This document shows, one piece after another, positions 17,831 to 26,410 of a stretch of DNA of 38,113 bases. Under the pieces are notes generated by a model that did not search any database, was not told the origin of the DNA, and saw only the letters and a list, made by a program, of their open reading frames with translations. Where the stretch lies: assembly GCF_018343545.2 (NCBI RefSeq), contig NZ_JAGYPE020000058.1:1-38113 (forward strand). The letters run 5' to 3'. The stretch's first letter is position 1, and each line of letters begins with the position of its first letter. This stretch comes from Neobacillus citreus. Lineage in GTDB: Bacteria > Bacillota > Bacilli > Bacillales > Cytobacillaceae. A program made the translations under genes and the position numbers.

Positions 17831-19081
17831 TTACACAGTGATTGGCTGTTGAAATAATGGAAATCTCCCGCAAATTGCTTTTGTTGTCTTTCTCCCCTGT
17901 TCGATTACGGCTAAATCCCCTTTGCTCTTAAGAACGGCTGCGATCACTTTTGCGATTTGCACCATTTCCTCTTGTTTCATTCCACGTGTTGTTAACGCGG
18001 CTGTTCCCATGCGGATTCCGCTTGTCACAAACGGGCTTTGCGGGTCGTATGGAATGGTGTTTTTATTAACTGTAATCCCGACTTCTTCAAGCAGTTTCTC
18101 TGCTTCTTTTCCTGTTAAATCCCATGGACGCACATCGAGGAGCACAATATGATTATCAGTCCCGCCGGATACAAGCGCTGCCCCATCCTGCTTTAACGCC
18201 TCTCCCAGTGCAGCTGAATTTTCAATAATTTGTTTGGCATATTCCTTAAAGCTTGGCTGCAATGCCTCATTGAAAGCAACTGCCTTAGCGGCAATAATAT
18301 GCATAAGCGGTCCGCCCTGAATTCCTGGAAAAACAGCTTTATTTATTTGTTTGATGATTTCTTCATCGTTTGTTAAAATCACACCGCCTCGTGGGCCGCG
18401 CAATGTTTTATGAGTGGTGCTGGTCACAACATCCGCATATGGAACCGGAGAAGGATGGAGACCTGCAGCAACAAGTCCGGCAATATGGGCCATATCAACC
18501 ATCAGTTTTGCGCCAACCTGATCGGCGATTTGTCTAAATCTCGCAAAATCAATAACTCTCGGATAGGCGCTTGTACCGGCGATAATTAATTTTGGTTGTT
18601 CCCTTTTCGCAACTTCTTCCAGCTCATCGTAATCAATCAGGTGATTGTCTTCTCTTACCCCATAAGAAACGACATCGAACCATTTTCCTGACATTGCTAC
18701 CGGACTGCCGTGAGTTAAATGGCCGCCATGCGATAAATTCATCCCCATAATCTTATCGCCTGGTTGAAGCAAGGCGAAAAATACAGCAGTATTGGCCTGG
18801 GCACCGGAATGTGGCTGGACATTGGCAAATTTGGCGCCGAATAATTTAGTTAACCGTTCAATCGCTGCCTGTTCTGCGACATCCACAAATTCACAGCCGC
18901 CATAATAGCGCTTACCGGGATAACCCTCGGCATACTTATTCGTCATCACACTTCCCATTGCTTCCAAAACATCCGGGCTGACAAAGTTTTCAGATGCAAT
19001 TAATTCCAACGTATGAAGCTGGCGATTTTTCTCACTTTCAATTGCCTCAAAAATTGTTGAATCGTTTTGTTGTAAACTCAT
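17831..19081 (-). CDS. glyA: Serine hydroxymethyltransferase
   Basis: PLP enzyme that interconverts glycine plus methylene-THF with serine. From ATG 19081 it has 416 residues; the start is fixed by GGAGG eight bases upstream and by the length of homologues. A longer in-frame reading runs back into the riboswitch terminator. The PLP lysine is in STTHKTLRGPRGG (about residue 228), and the N-terminal LELIASENFVSPDV and KYAEGYPGKRYYGG segments are typical. As first gene behind the glycine riboswitch it probably runs toward serine here: one glycine is cleaved to methylene-THF, and a second accepts it. It may be a second glyA copy beside a housekeeping one. Confidence 0.95.
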   Translation of the reverse strand: MSLQQNDSTIFEAIESEKNRQLHTLELIASENFVSPDVLEAMGSVMTNKYAEGYPGKRYYGGCEFVDVAEQAAIERLTKLFGAKFANVQPHSGAQANTAVFFALLQPGDKIMGMNLSHGGHLTHGSPVAMSGKWFDVVSYGVREDNHLIDYDELEEVAKREQPKLIIAGTSAYPRVIDFARFRQIADQVGAKLMVDMAHIAGLVAAGLHPSPVPYADVVTSTTHKTLRGPRGGVILTNDEEIIKQINKAVFPGIQGGPLMHIIAAKAVAFNEALQPSFKEYAKQIIENSAALGEALKQDGAALVSGGTDNHIVLLDVRPWDLTGKEAEKLLEEVGITVNKNTIPYDPQSPFVTSGIRMGTAALTTRGMKQEEMVQIAKVIAAVLKSKGDLAVIEQGRKTTKAICGRFPLFQQPITV

Positions 19082-19113
19082 TGACAATTCCTCCATTTTT
19101 CCATAATTGCTTT

Positions 19114-19170
19114 TAAAAAAACAAAAAAGGACAGAAAAGGGGTGTAAAATCATCCCTTCTCTGTCCTTTT
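19114..19170 (-). terminator. Riboswitch expression-platform terminator
   Basis: On the minus strand AAAAGGACAGAGAAGGG pairs with CCCCTTTTCTGTCCTTTT and is followed by TTGTTTTTTT. The 5' arm includes the GGACAG that closes the second glycine aptamer, so aptamer folding and terminator folding are mutually exclusive. This predicts an ON switch: glycine prevents termination before glyA. Confidence 0.85.
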
Positions 19171-19340
19171 ACCTGAGAGTTAAACTCCAACATTTGGAGC
19201 TTTCTCCTTTGGTGGCATTTTCAAATACGCTCTCCAGAGGTGCGTCCTGTTATGGTTCTTTTACCTGAGAGATTGGTTCCAAGGGTTTTTTTGGAACTTG
19301 CTCCTTCGGTGGTAGATGTAGATATTACACTCTCCCACAA
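19157..19340 (-). promoter_or_regulatory. Tandem glycine riboswitch (gcvT type)
   Basis: Two aptamers are readable on the minus strand, about 19257-19340 and 19157-19250. Each has GGAGAG near its 5' side (GGGAGAG at about 19335; GGAGAGCGT at about 19235), a GGAGCA or GGAGAAA core segment, and the conserved CTCTCAGGTAAAAG near its 3' side (about 19272 and 19180). A short linker joins them. Tandem glycine aptamers upstream of glycine catabolic genes are well known. Here the first gene is glyA and the whole glycine-to-pyruvate operon follows. Confidence 0.95.
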
Positions 19341-19373
19341 CAATCATCCGCTCTATTCAATTTTATTATTTTC

Positions 19374-19402
19374 AGAATAATCATTCTGTTTGTAATTGTC
19401 AA
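19374..19402 (-). promoter_or_regulatory. Sigma-A promoter of the glycine operon
   Basis: Minus strand: a perfect -35 TTGACA (19397-19402), 17-bp spacer, and -10 TATTCT (19374-19379). Transcription would start about 19366, roughly 25 bases before the first aptamer. Confidence 0.8.
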
Positions 19403-19426
19403 TGCTTTTTTAAATAAGTTTGGTTA

Positions 19427-19840
19427 TTACAAATAAGTAGGATTTGCTTCTACATTTTTGAAGTAAACCACTTCGCCATCACTTTCACCATCGAAAATAA
19501 CCGTTGTATTAGGGGAGAAGACTAATACGTCCCCAACTTCTGCCACATATTTGTTTCCTTCTACATCGCGGACAACCATTTTACCTTTGGTCACAACTTT
19601 AATTTCGATAAACGTAAATTCTGCAGAATAATCAACCGAAGGCTGGAGTGCATAGTAACCCATTGTTAATACTTGTTTTTTGTCTGTAATCGGCACATCA
19701 AGGATTTGCCCCTTTAACTCAGGTGTTCCCCGCAATACGCTTAATTCATTTAATTTATAGGTTCCTGCTTTAATTAATTGAATGCCCGGTTTTGCATCTA
19801 AATAAGTTAATTGGCTTTGTGTTAATGTTTTTTCGCTCAT
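19427..19840 (-). CDS. Small cupin protein (EutQ-like)
   Basis: This 137-residue single-domain cupin has a beta-barrel with FTFIEIKVVTKGKMVVRDVEGNKYVAEVGDVLVFSPNTTVIFDG (about 76-119). It resembles EutQ-type cupins in layout. The classical metal-binding His residues of cupin motif 1 are not evident, so it may bind no metal. GAGGTG precedes the ATG. It follows soxA by 64 bp on the same strand and is probably cotranscribed. I infer a helper role in sarcosine oxidation, for example handling of an intermediate such as formaldehyde or an imine, but no function is established by sequence. Confidence 0.75.
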   Translation of the reverse strand: MSEKTLTQSQLTYLDAKPGIQLIKAGTYKLNELSVLRGTPELKGQILDVPITDKKQVLTMGYYALQPSVDYSAEFTFIEIKVVTKGKMVVRDVEGNKYVAEVGDVLVFSPNTTVIFDGESDGEVVYFKNVEANPTYL

Positions 19841-19904
19841 TTTTGCACCTCTAAATTTATTATTTTTTTTTATCGTTCTAGGATAATGGCAATTTAATAA
19901 TCTA

Positions 19905-21071
19905 TTAGATCTTTGCTTTCTGTTTTAAAGCAGGGCGATTGATAGAGAAAAGAGAAATATCATGTTCGGTTTTGCCAGTTGTCACTAGTTGGCTTAGCGT
20001 TTCACCAACAACACTTGAGAATTTAAATCCATGGCCGGAGAAGCCTGCTGCGATTGCCACATTGGAGTACTGCGGATGCAAATCAATCACAAAATGCTCA
20101 TCAGGTGTTTTTGTGTACATGCAAACTGCCCCTCTTTTAAGAGTTCCAGTAGCACCCGGCATGTATTCTTCTAGGAATCTGCGAATATTTCCTTCATCCT
20201 CCGTATAGATACCAAATTCACGATTAATTGTATCCGGGTCGATTTCTTGACCGAAAGTATGGTATCCTATTTTCAAACCGCAGCCGCTGAAGCTTGGGAA
20301 CCCGTAATAGATGCCTGTCGGTACTTCAACCATGAAGGCCGGGAAACCATGGGTATTGCTATACTGTGATTCTTCGCATTCGAAGAACCCAACAACTTGG
20401 CGGTAAGGCTGTAACGGAATATCAATATTTAATTTTGATAGAAGTTTGCTGTTCCAAGCCCCCATGCTCAAAATCAACTTACTTCCGGTAAAGGAACCAA
20501 ATTCAGTTTGGATTTTGACAGAGTCCTCGGAAATTTCAAAATCCTCAACCCTTGTATGTGTTAACACTTTTGCACCATTTGCTTCGGCTAGCTCGCGATA
20601 GGCGCGAATGCAATTTTCACTGAATAAGACGCCGGAGTTTTTTTCATAGATTGCATTAAAGTTTTCAGGGACGGTTACACCCGGCCAGCGCTGATGAATT
20701 TCTTCGCCTTCTAGTAAATCAACATCCAACCCATGAATGTTAGCAGCTTCTATCGTTTCAGCAACGAAGTCAGATTCACCTTTAGGTCCAAATACTAAAA
20801 CACCGGTTTTTGTAAAAATCTTATGATGTGTTTCTCTCTCAAGTTCATACCATAACTCTTGTGCTCTTAAGGCAAACGGTACATACTCCCGTCCTTCACC
20901 ATAGGCATGGCGGATAATCCGTGTGTCACCGTGATGGCTGCCATTCGTATGAGGCGGATCAAATGCATCTACCAATAATGTTTTCACACCTTGTTTGGCC
21001 AGGTAATAACCTGCTGCCATTCCCATCGATCCTGCGCCAACTACAATTACATCAAAGTCTTTTTTGCTCAT
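19905..21071 (-). CDS. soxA: Monomeric sarcosine oxidase
   Basis: It oxidises sarcosine to glycine, formaldehyde and H2O2. The 388-residue sequence is close to the structurally known Bacillus enzyme. The FAD motif is VVGAGSMGMAAG (10-21); Arg51 and Arg54 lie in GDTRIIRHAYGEG; Lys267 and His271 lie in CGLKIGYH; and Cys317 in KRGAVCMYTKT is the residue that carries covalent FAD in this family. GAGAGC-type ribosome sequence precedes the ATG. The gene is divergent from lysR and followed by a cupin gene. It is the point where the pathway splits into glycine (riboswitch operon) and formaldehyde (RuMP genes). N-methyltryptophan oxidase is a related alternative but much less likely here. Confidence 0.97.
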   Translation of the reverse strand: MSKKDFDVIVVGAGSMGMAAGYYLAKQGVKTLLVDAFDPPHTNGSHHGDTRIIRHAYGEGREYVPFALRAQELWYELERETHHKIFTKTGVLVFGPKGESDFVAETIEAANIHGLDVDLLEGEEIHQRWPGVTVPENFNAIYEKNSGVLFSENCIRAYRELAEANGAKVLTHTRVEDFEISEDSVKIQTEFGSFTGSKLILSMGAWNSKLLSKLNIDIPLQPYRQVVGFFECEESQYSNTHGFPAFMVEVPTGIYYGFPSFSGCGLKIGYHTFGQEIDPDTINREFGIYTEDEGNIRRFLEEYMPGATGTLKRGAVCMYTKTPDEHFVIDLHPQYSNVAIAAGFSGHGFKFSSVVGETLSQLVTTGKTEHDISLFSINRPALKQKAKI

Positions 21072-21161
21072 CGTTTCTGCTCTCCTTTTTCAATAATTTA
21101 AATTTTCTTAATTCTTTAATAACATCTTACGACCTTTCTGCTATCATGTAAAATGATTAAA

Positions 21162-21203
21162 AGAGATACTATCTATCTCTATTAGAAATATTATCTCTAT
21201 TAG
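21162..21203. promoter_or_regulatory. LysR-type operator between soxA and lysR
   Basis: A perfect inverted repeat AGAGATA-N5-TATCTCT (21162-21180) is followed by a second copy of TATCTCTATTAG: the sequence occurs at 21174-21185 and again at 21192-21203, 18 bp apart. A palindromic recognition site plus a second half-site is the usual LysR arrangement, and it lies between the two divergent genes. Confidence 0.75.
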
Positions 21204-21246
21204 CAATATGGTAATAGGAATAACAGATTGATACGGGGGAATAGCC

Positions 21247-22122
21247 ATGGAAATTAAGGATTTGCGGATCTTTCAAAAGGTAGCTGAATTCGGAAGCATT
21301 TCAAAGGCCGCCAAAAGCTTAAATTATGTTCAATCCTATGTAACCGTAAGGATCAGGCAGTTGGAGGAAGAACTTCAAACCGAGTTATTTCACCGCTCAA
21401 GCCGCGGCATGGTTATCAATTCGGAAGGAAAAAAACTATTGTTTTATGCTCAAAAAATTATTTCCATGGTCGATGAGATGTTAAAAGTGGTCCAAGACTC
21501 GGATAACCCAGTTGGCACCCTTGAAATAGGCACTGTTGAGACATTATACAAACTTCCACTGATTCTTTCCGCCTATCACAAGAAATATCCCAACATTGAC
21601 TTGTCTCTTGTAAGTGGTGTAACGGAGGATCTTGTCGAGGATATTCTCAGCTATAAACTGGACGGAGCATTTGTGACAGGAAATTTTAATCATCCACAAA
21701 TTGCTCAATATGAAGTCTTTGAAGAGGAGTTGGTTTTAATCTCCAACAAGGAAGAGGTTCCTTTTGAGGAATTAAAAAACAAGCCGCTCCTTGTTTTCAA
21801 ACAAGGGTGCAGTTACCGTTCAAAATTGGAGGGCTGGGTCCGCGATGAGGGAAGAATCAATGCAAAAATCATGGAATTTGGCACATGGGAGACGATTTTG
21901 GGCAGTGTAATAGCCGGTTTGGGGATTACGATTATCCCAAAATCTACGGTTAGTCTCTTGGAGGCAGATGGGGTTGTTCGAATCTATCATATTCCCGAAA
22001 AATACTCCAAAATCACAACGGTTTTTATTCGCCGGGCAGATTCATTCCTGACAAATACAATGCAGAAATTTATCGAAACGATTAAAGATGTTAGTCATCA
22101 AGAAAAAAAGGTGGAATCATAA
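21247..22122 (+). CDS. LysR-family regulator of soxA (inferred)
   Basis: This 291-residue protein has an N-terminal winged helix-turn-helix (residues 1-60, MEIKDLRIFQKVAEFGSISKA, SRGMVINSEGK) and a substrate-binding domain from about residue 90. A GGGGG ribosome site lies about eight bases before the ATG. Divergent placement with a palindromic operator in between is the classic sign that LysR controls the neighbour, here soxA and the cupin gene. The effector may be sarcosine or a related methylamine compound; this is inference. The gene ends just before a 15-bp stem hairpin. Confidence 0.9.
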   Translation: MEIKDLRIFQKVAEFGSISKAAKSLNYVQSYVTVRIRQLEEELQTELFHRSSRGMVINSEGKKLLFYAQKIISMVDEMLKVVQDSDNPVGTLEIGTVETLYKLPLILSAYHKKYPNIDLSLVSGVTEDLVEDILSYKLDGAFVTGNFNHPQIAQYEVFEEELVLISNKEEVPFEELKNKPLLVFKQGCSYRSKLEGWVRDEGRINAKIMEFGTWETILGSVIAGLGITIIPKSTVSLLEADGVVRIYHIPEKYSKITTVFIRRADSFLTNTMQKFIETIKDVSHQEKKVES

Positions 22123-22142
22123 ATATAGTCCAAAAATAGGTG

Positions 22143-22185
22143 TTAGCTTAGTCCCCCTGCATAAATGGAAGGGGGACTAAGCTAA
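22143..22185. terminator. Strong hairpin between convergent lysR and the RuMP operon
   Basis: TTAGCTTAGTCCCCC (22143-22157) pairs perfectly over 15 bp with 22171-22185, with a 13-base loop. T tracts are weak on both sides, but the stem is very stable and lies between two convergent units. The stop codon of the small CxxC gene lies inside its right arm. Confidence 0.7.
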
Positions 22186-22353
22186 TTCCAGTTTACAAGA
22201 TAAAGAGTTTTTAGCGGGGATTTTTTTTCGATTCGATTGTTCTTGGTAGTGGATCATTATTTTTATATCCTGAAATTCACTTTTTCCACATATACTGCAG
22301 ATTAATTCTTTTGAGTAGAGCGTTCTGCAATGAATGCAATATTTTTTCTCCAC
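22177..22353 (-). CDS. Small CxxC zinc-ribbon-like protein, last gene of the RuMP operon
   Basis: A 58-residue ORF begins with GTG (VEKKYCIHCRTLYSKELICSIC...). GGAGGAAGG lies about ten bases upstream. Cys6 and Cys9 plus Cys19 and Cys22 form two CxxC knuckles, a pattern typical of a zinc ribbon. The rest is basic and polar. It follows pfkA by 50 bp on the same strand and ends within the operon's terminal hairpin, so it should be cotranscribed with glpX-fba-tkt-pfkA. I do not recognise a family. It could be a regulatory or assembly factor, or a non-functional ORF; the Cys pattern and ribosome site argue for a real gene. Confidence 0.55.
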   Translation of the reverse strand: MEKKYCIHCRTLYSKELICSICGKSEFQDIKIMIHYQEQSNRKKIPAKNSLSCKLELA

Positions 22354-22403
22354 CTGCGGCCTTCCTCCTATTCTATATTTAAGTATTAAGAGGGATATTT
22401 TCT

Positions 22404-23363
22404 TTAAATAGAAAGACTTCTTGCTAACTCGTAAATTGAAAGATCTATCTTGTGCCGAACTTTTTCCACTTCTGCGAAGGTTGTATGGGTCAGCTGGCCA
22501 TTTTTCAAACCTACCATTACACCTTGTTTCCCATCCGTGAGTAAATCTACGGCTAGCGCTCCCATTTGGCTGCCCATCATCCGATCATAAGCACTAGGAG
22601 ATCCTCCTCTTTGAATATGCCCGAGTATGGTAACCTTTGTTTCAAATCCGGTTTTTTCTTGTATCTCTTTCCCCATTTGCATCCCTTTACCAACACCCTC
22701 AGCCACTACAATAATACTGTGTCTCTTTCCGCGCTGATGCCCCTGTTTGATCCGATCAATCACATCTTCTAAATCATAGTTGGCTTCCGGGATAATGATG
22801 GACTCCGCCCCGCCGCACACACCTGCCCATAAGGCAATATCTCCAGCATCGCGGCCCATCACCTCAATGACATAAGTGCGCTCATGGGAAAACGCTGTAT
22901 CGCGAATTTTATCGATTGCTTCTACAGCTGTATTAACGGCCGTATCAAATCCAATCGAATAGTCTGTCCCTGCAATGTCATTGTCAATGGAGCCCGGGAT
23001 GCCGACCGACGGAAATCCTAATTCTGTCAATTTTCTGGCACCTCTAAAAGACCCATCCCCTCCAATGACAATTACCCCCTCAATCTCCTTATCATTTAAT
23101 CTTTGAATTGTACGTTTCTGTACCTTTGTGTCCTTGAATTCCTCGCATCTGGATGTTTTTAAGATTGTACCTCCCCGATGTATAATATCCCCTACACTTC
23201 CCAGGCTCATGGGAATAAAATCTCCTTCAATCAAGCCTTTGTAACCATTTTCCACACCAAATACTTCTAATCCCTTGTGTATTCCTCTGCGAACAACAGC
23301 ACGAATGGCCGTGTTCATTCCAGGTGCATCCCCGCCGCTCGTTAATACTGCTATCTTTTTCAT
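22404..23363 (-). CDS. pfkA: 6-phosphofructokinase
   Basis: ATP-dependent phosphofructokinase. From ATG 23363 it has 319 residues, the standard length. GGAGG lies eight bases upstream, while the longer frame to 23420 has no support. Motifs: MKKIAVLTSGGDAPGMN (nucleotide site), GGDGSFRGA (about 102-110) and GSIDNDIAGTDYSIGFDTA with the catalytic Asp (about 124-142). It is the fourth gene of glpX-fba-tkt-pfkA. In the RuMP cycle it makes fructose 1,6-bisphosphate from fructose 6-phosphate for cleavage by Fba. It is likely a dedicated copy beside the glycolytic enzyme. Confidence 0.96.
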   Translation of the reverse strand: MKKIAVLTSGGDAPGMNTAIRAVVRRGIHKGLEVFGVENGYKGLIEGDFIPMSLGSVGDIIHRGGTILKTSRCEEFKDTKVQKRTIQRLNDKEIEGVIVIGGDGSFRGARKLTELGFPSVGIPGSIDNDIAGTDYSIGFDTAVNTAVEAIDKIRDTAFSHERTYVIEVMGRDAGDIALWAGVCGGAESIIIPEANYDLEDVIDRIKQGHQRGKRHSIIVVAEGVGKGMQMGKEIQEKTGFETKVTILGHIQRGGSPSAYDRMMGSQMGALAVDLLTDGKQGVMVGLKNGQLTHTTFAEVEKVRHKIDLSIYELARSLSI

Positions 23364-23435
23364 GCTTATTTCCTCCATAAAAAGGGCAGGTTCAAAAGCT
23401 TGAAGTCTGCCCTCATCCAAATTGTTCAGTGAACC

Positions 23436-25436
23436 TTATAGGAGCGATTTAAACTGAGAAACGATATTCTTAACAGTAAAACCATATTCTTCTATGATTT
23501 TTTCACATGGTGCTGAAGCGCCGAATTGATCTGCAGCAATGACGTGGCCACAATCACCCACGTATTTATGCCACCCCATGGAAGCGCCCATTTCAATCGC
23601 AAGCCGTGCCGGAACATTTTTCGGAAGCACACTTTCTTTATATTCTTGCGATTGCTTTTCAAAACGATCCCAGCTAGGCATGCTTACCACCGAAACACGA
23701 ATCCCCTCTTCTTCAAGTGCCTGTTGGGCAAGAATGGCGAGGGAAACCTCTGAACCGGAGGCAAGTAACAGTCCATCCGAATTTTGGGCTTTGGAAACAA
23801 CATAGGCTCCCTTCTTAACACCCTCATAGGCTGTCTTGGCGTCCACAAGTGTTGGCAAATCTTGACGGGAAAGGATTAGCGCGGTCGGTTCTTGTGTGCT
23901 TTCTAAGGCAAGTTTCCATGCTGCCGCTGTTTCATTTCCGTCTGCCGGCCGAATCGTTGAAAGGCCAGGCATAGCCCGTAACGAAGCCAATTGTTCAATC
24001 GGTTCGTGCGTTGGACCGTCCTCCCCGACTGCAATGCTGTCATGTGTGAAAACATAGATGACCGGCACTTTCATTAACGCAGAAAGACGTATTGCCGGGC
24101 GCAGGTAGTCAGAAAAAACGAAGAAAGTAGCCCCGAACACCTTTAAACCGCCATGTAGTGCCATTCCATTTACGGCAGCACCCATTCCAAATTCGCGTAC
24201 TCCAAACCAAATGTTTCGTCCGCTATAATCTGCTGAACTAAAGTTTCCTTCACCTTTCATCAAGGTCTTATTGGAAGAAGACAAATCAGCAGAGCCGCCA
24301 AATAATTGCGGAACTCTTTTCGCAAGGGCATTTAACACCTCTCCGCCGGAAGAACGGGTTGCAAGCGTATCTTTGCCAATTTGGTATTGTGGTACATACT
24401 CATCCCAGCCTACAGGAAGCTGGCCGCTAATTGCATGTCTTAACTCGTATGCAAGAGATGGGAAGGCTTCCTCATAATTGGTAAATAAGTTATTCCAAGC
24501 CTGTTCCTTTTTCTGAGATGCCTCTTCAAGCTCCTTAAAATACAGTTTTACTTCTTCTGGGATATAAAAGTCCTCTTCGTATTCCCAGTTGTATTGCTCT
24601 TTTACGAGTTTTATTTCCGCTTTTCCAAGCGGGGCGCCATGTGCAGCAGACTTGCCGCCTTTATTAGGAGAACCGTAACCAATAGTTGTTTTCACTTCGA
24701 TTAACGTTGGCTGCTCTTGATTGGCCTTGGCAGCAGCTATCGCTTTCGCTATTTCCTCAACATCATTCCCATCTTCGACCCGCAATACTTGCCAGCCGTA
24801 AGCTTCGAAACGGCCCTGAACGCATTCACTAAAGGACATATGGAGATCGCCGTCGAGGGAAATATCATTGGAATCATATACCACAATTAAACGGCCAAGC
24901 TTCAAATGACCGGCAAGTGAAGCCGCTTCGGCTGCTACACCTTCCATCAAATCCCCATCACCGCAAATACTATAGGTGCAGTGGTCAATCACATTGAAAT
25001 CATCGCGATTATACACGGATGCTAAATGTCTTTCTGCCATAGCCATCCCGACTGCCATGGCAATTCCCTGCCCAAGCGGTCCCGTTGTTGCATCAACTCC
25101 AGCTGTATGGCCAAATTCAGGGTGCCCTGGAGTTTTACTTCCCCATTGGCGGAAATTTTTCAAATCTTCTAATGACAAGTCATAACCTGTTAAATGCAAT
25201 AAGCTGTATAGCAGCATCGATCCATGACCTGCTGATAATACAAAACGATCACGGTTAAACCATCCTGGGTTTTTCGGATTATAATTCATAAATTTCGACC
25301 AAAGCGTGTAAGCCATCGGTGCGGTACCCATCGGCATGCCGGGGTGACCTGTTCCAGCTTTTTCAATTGCATCAATGCTTAGCGTTCTAATCGTGTTAAT
25401 AGACAGCAGGTCTATATCTACCTTTTGCTCAATCAT
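23436..25436 (-). CDS. tkt: Transketolase
   Basis: This 666-residue TPP enzyme rearranges sugar phosphates to regenerate ribulose 5-phosphate in the RuMP cycle. Landmarks: KAGTGHPGMPMG (about 27-38), GHGSMLLYSLLHLTGY (about 69-84), the TPP/metal motif GDGDLMEG...DSNDIS (about 154-190), and THDSIAVGEDGPTHEPIEQLASLRAMP (about 465-490). A GGGGA ribosome site precedes the ATG. It is 72 bp upstream of pfkA and 30 bp downstream of fba. The gene order matches the methanol plasmid pBM19 of Bacillus methanolicus. Confidence 0.96.
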   Translation of the reverse strand: MIEQKVDIDLLSINTIRTLSIDAIEKAGTGHPGMPMGTAPMAYTLWSKFMNYNPKNPGWFNRDRFVLSAGHGSMLLYSLLHLTGYDLSLEDLKNFRQWGSKTPGHPEFGHTAGVDATTGPLGQGIAMAVGMAMAERHLASVYNRDDFNVIDHCTYSICGDGDLMEGVAAEAASLAGHLKLGRLIVVYDSNDISLDGDLHMSFSECVQGRFEAYGWQVLRVEDGNDVEEIAKAIAAAKANQEQPTLIEVKTTIGYGSPNKGGKSAAHGAPLGKAEIKLVKEQYNWEYEEDFYIPEEVKLYFKELEEASQKKEQAWNNLFTNYEEAFPSLAYELRHAISGQLPVGWDEYVPQYQIGKDTLATRSSGGEVLNALAKRVPQLFGGSADLSSSNKTLMKGEGNFSSADYSGRNIWFGVREFGMGAAVNGMALHGGLKVFGATFFVFSDYLRPAIRLSALMKVPVIYVFTHDSIAVGEDGPTHEPIEQLASLRAMPGLSTIRPADGNETAAAWKLALESTQEPTALILSRQDLPTLVDAKTAYEGVKKGAYVVSKAQNSDGLLLASGSEVSLAILAQQALEEEGIRVSVVSMPSWDRFEKQSQEYKESVLPKNVPARLAIEMGASMGWHKYVGDCGHVIAADQFGASAPCEKIIEEYGFTVKNIVSQFKSLL

Positions 25437-25466
25437 TATACTTCCCCTTTCTCCCTAATCGGCCCC

Positions 25467-26360
25467 TTAATTTGTAACCAAGTAGGCTTCCGCTTGCTGA
25501 GCCTTTCCCGACGAGCCGAATTCACGCATTTTGCCTTTCACTGTATCTTTAATTGCTTCACGGGCAGGTCCCAAGAACTTGCGTGGGTCGTATTCTTTTG
25601 GCTTCGCACTTAAAGCATCACGAACAGCTTTTGTAGCAGAAATTTGGCTTTCTGTATTTACATTAATTTTGGCTGTTCCAAGCGAAATTGCTTTTTGAAT
25701 GTCCTTTGTTGGAATTCCTGTACCGCCATGAAGAACAAGCGGAACACCCGTTAGTTCTTTCACTTCCTTCATCCGGTCAAAACCGAGTCTTGGCTCACCT
25801 TTATATGGGCCGTGGACGGAACCTAACGCCGGTGCAAAGCAGTCTACGCCAGTTTCGCGGACCAATTGATCACATTCAGCAGGGATCGCATACATCGCAT
25901 CGGCATCTTCAACGCTTAAATCGTCCTCTTGCCCGCCAATTCGGCCAAGCTCAGCCTCAACCGATACGCCAACAGCATGTGCCACTTCCACTACCCTTTT
26001 TGTTAATTCAATATTCTTCTCAAGCGGATAGTGCGAACCATCGAACATGACAGAAGTAAATCCGGCATGGATTGCTTGGACACACATCTCAAGACTCGGG
26101 CCATGATCAAGATGAATCGCGACTGGTACTGTCACCTTATAGGTTTCCATCAATTCTTTCACCATCGTAACAATCAGCTTAAATCCGCCCATATAACGAG
26201 CAGCGCCTTCGGATACGCCTAGAATGACCGGTGAATTTTCCTCTTGGGCAGCCTGTAAGATTGCTTGCGTAAACTCAAGGTTATTAATATTAAACTGTCC
26301 CACTGCGTAATGATTTTCTTTTGCGTGAATCAACATTTCTTTCATTGAAACTAATGGCAT
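25467..26360 (-). CDS. fba: Fructose-bisphosphate aldolase, class II
   Basis: Zinc-dependent aldolase that splits fructose 1,6-bisphosphate and, in the reverse direction, can make sedoheptulose 1,7-bisphosphate. The 297 residues contain the catalytic Asp and zinc His in IHLDHGPSLEMC (about 82-93), the SVHGPYKGEPRL loop with a zinc His (about 178-190), and VLHGGTGIP with another zinc His (about 207-215). The ATG follows GGGAGAGG. It sits between glpX and tkt, so it can work with GlpX in the sedoheptulose bisphosphatase variant of the cycle. Confidence 0.96.
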   Translation of the reverse strand: MPLVSMKEMLIHAKENHYAVGQFNINNLEFTQAILQAAQEENSPVILGVSEGAARYMGGFKLIVTMVKELMETYKVTVPVAIHLDHGPSLEMCVQAIHAGFTSVMFDGSHYPLEKNIELTKRVVEVAHAVGVSVEAELGRIGGQEDDLSVEDADAMYAIPAECDQLVRETGVDCFAPALGSVHGPYKGEPRLGFDRMKEVKELTGVPLVLHGGTGIPTKDIQKAISLGTAKINVNTESQISATKAVRDALSAKPKEYDPRKFLGPAREAIKDTVKGKMREFGSSGKAQQAEAYLVTN

Positions 26361-26410
26361 ATTATTTCCTCTCCCTTTTTCAATTCAATTCTTCAACTGA
26401 CAATACAACC

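Noticed and set aside
17831..19153. Longer GlyA starting at 19153
   Set aside because: The extra 24 codons run through the riboswitch terminator and have no ribosome site; ATG 19081 has a strong one and the right length.
21072..21246. HxlR-type box in front of soxA
   Set aside because: I looked for AAAGTGCRTAC or its reverse and found none; the region holds a LysR-type operator.
22143..22185. Hairpin as a mobile-element end or attachment site
   Set aside because: It has no partner repeat in the window, no target duplication and no integrase or transposase; a terminator between convergent units explains it.
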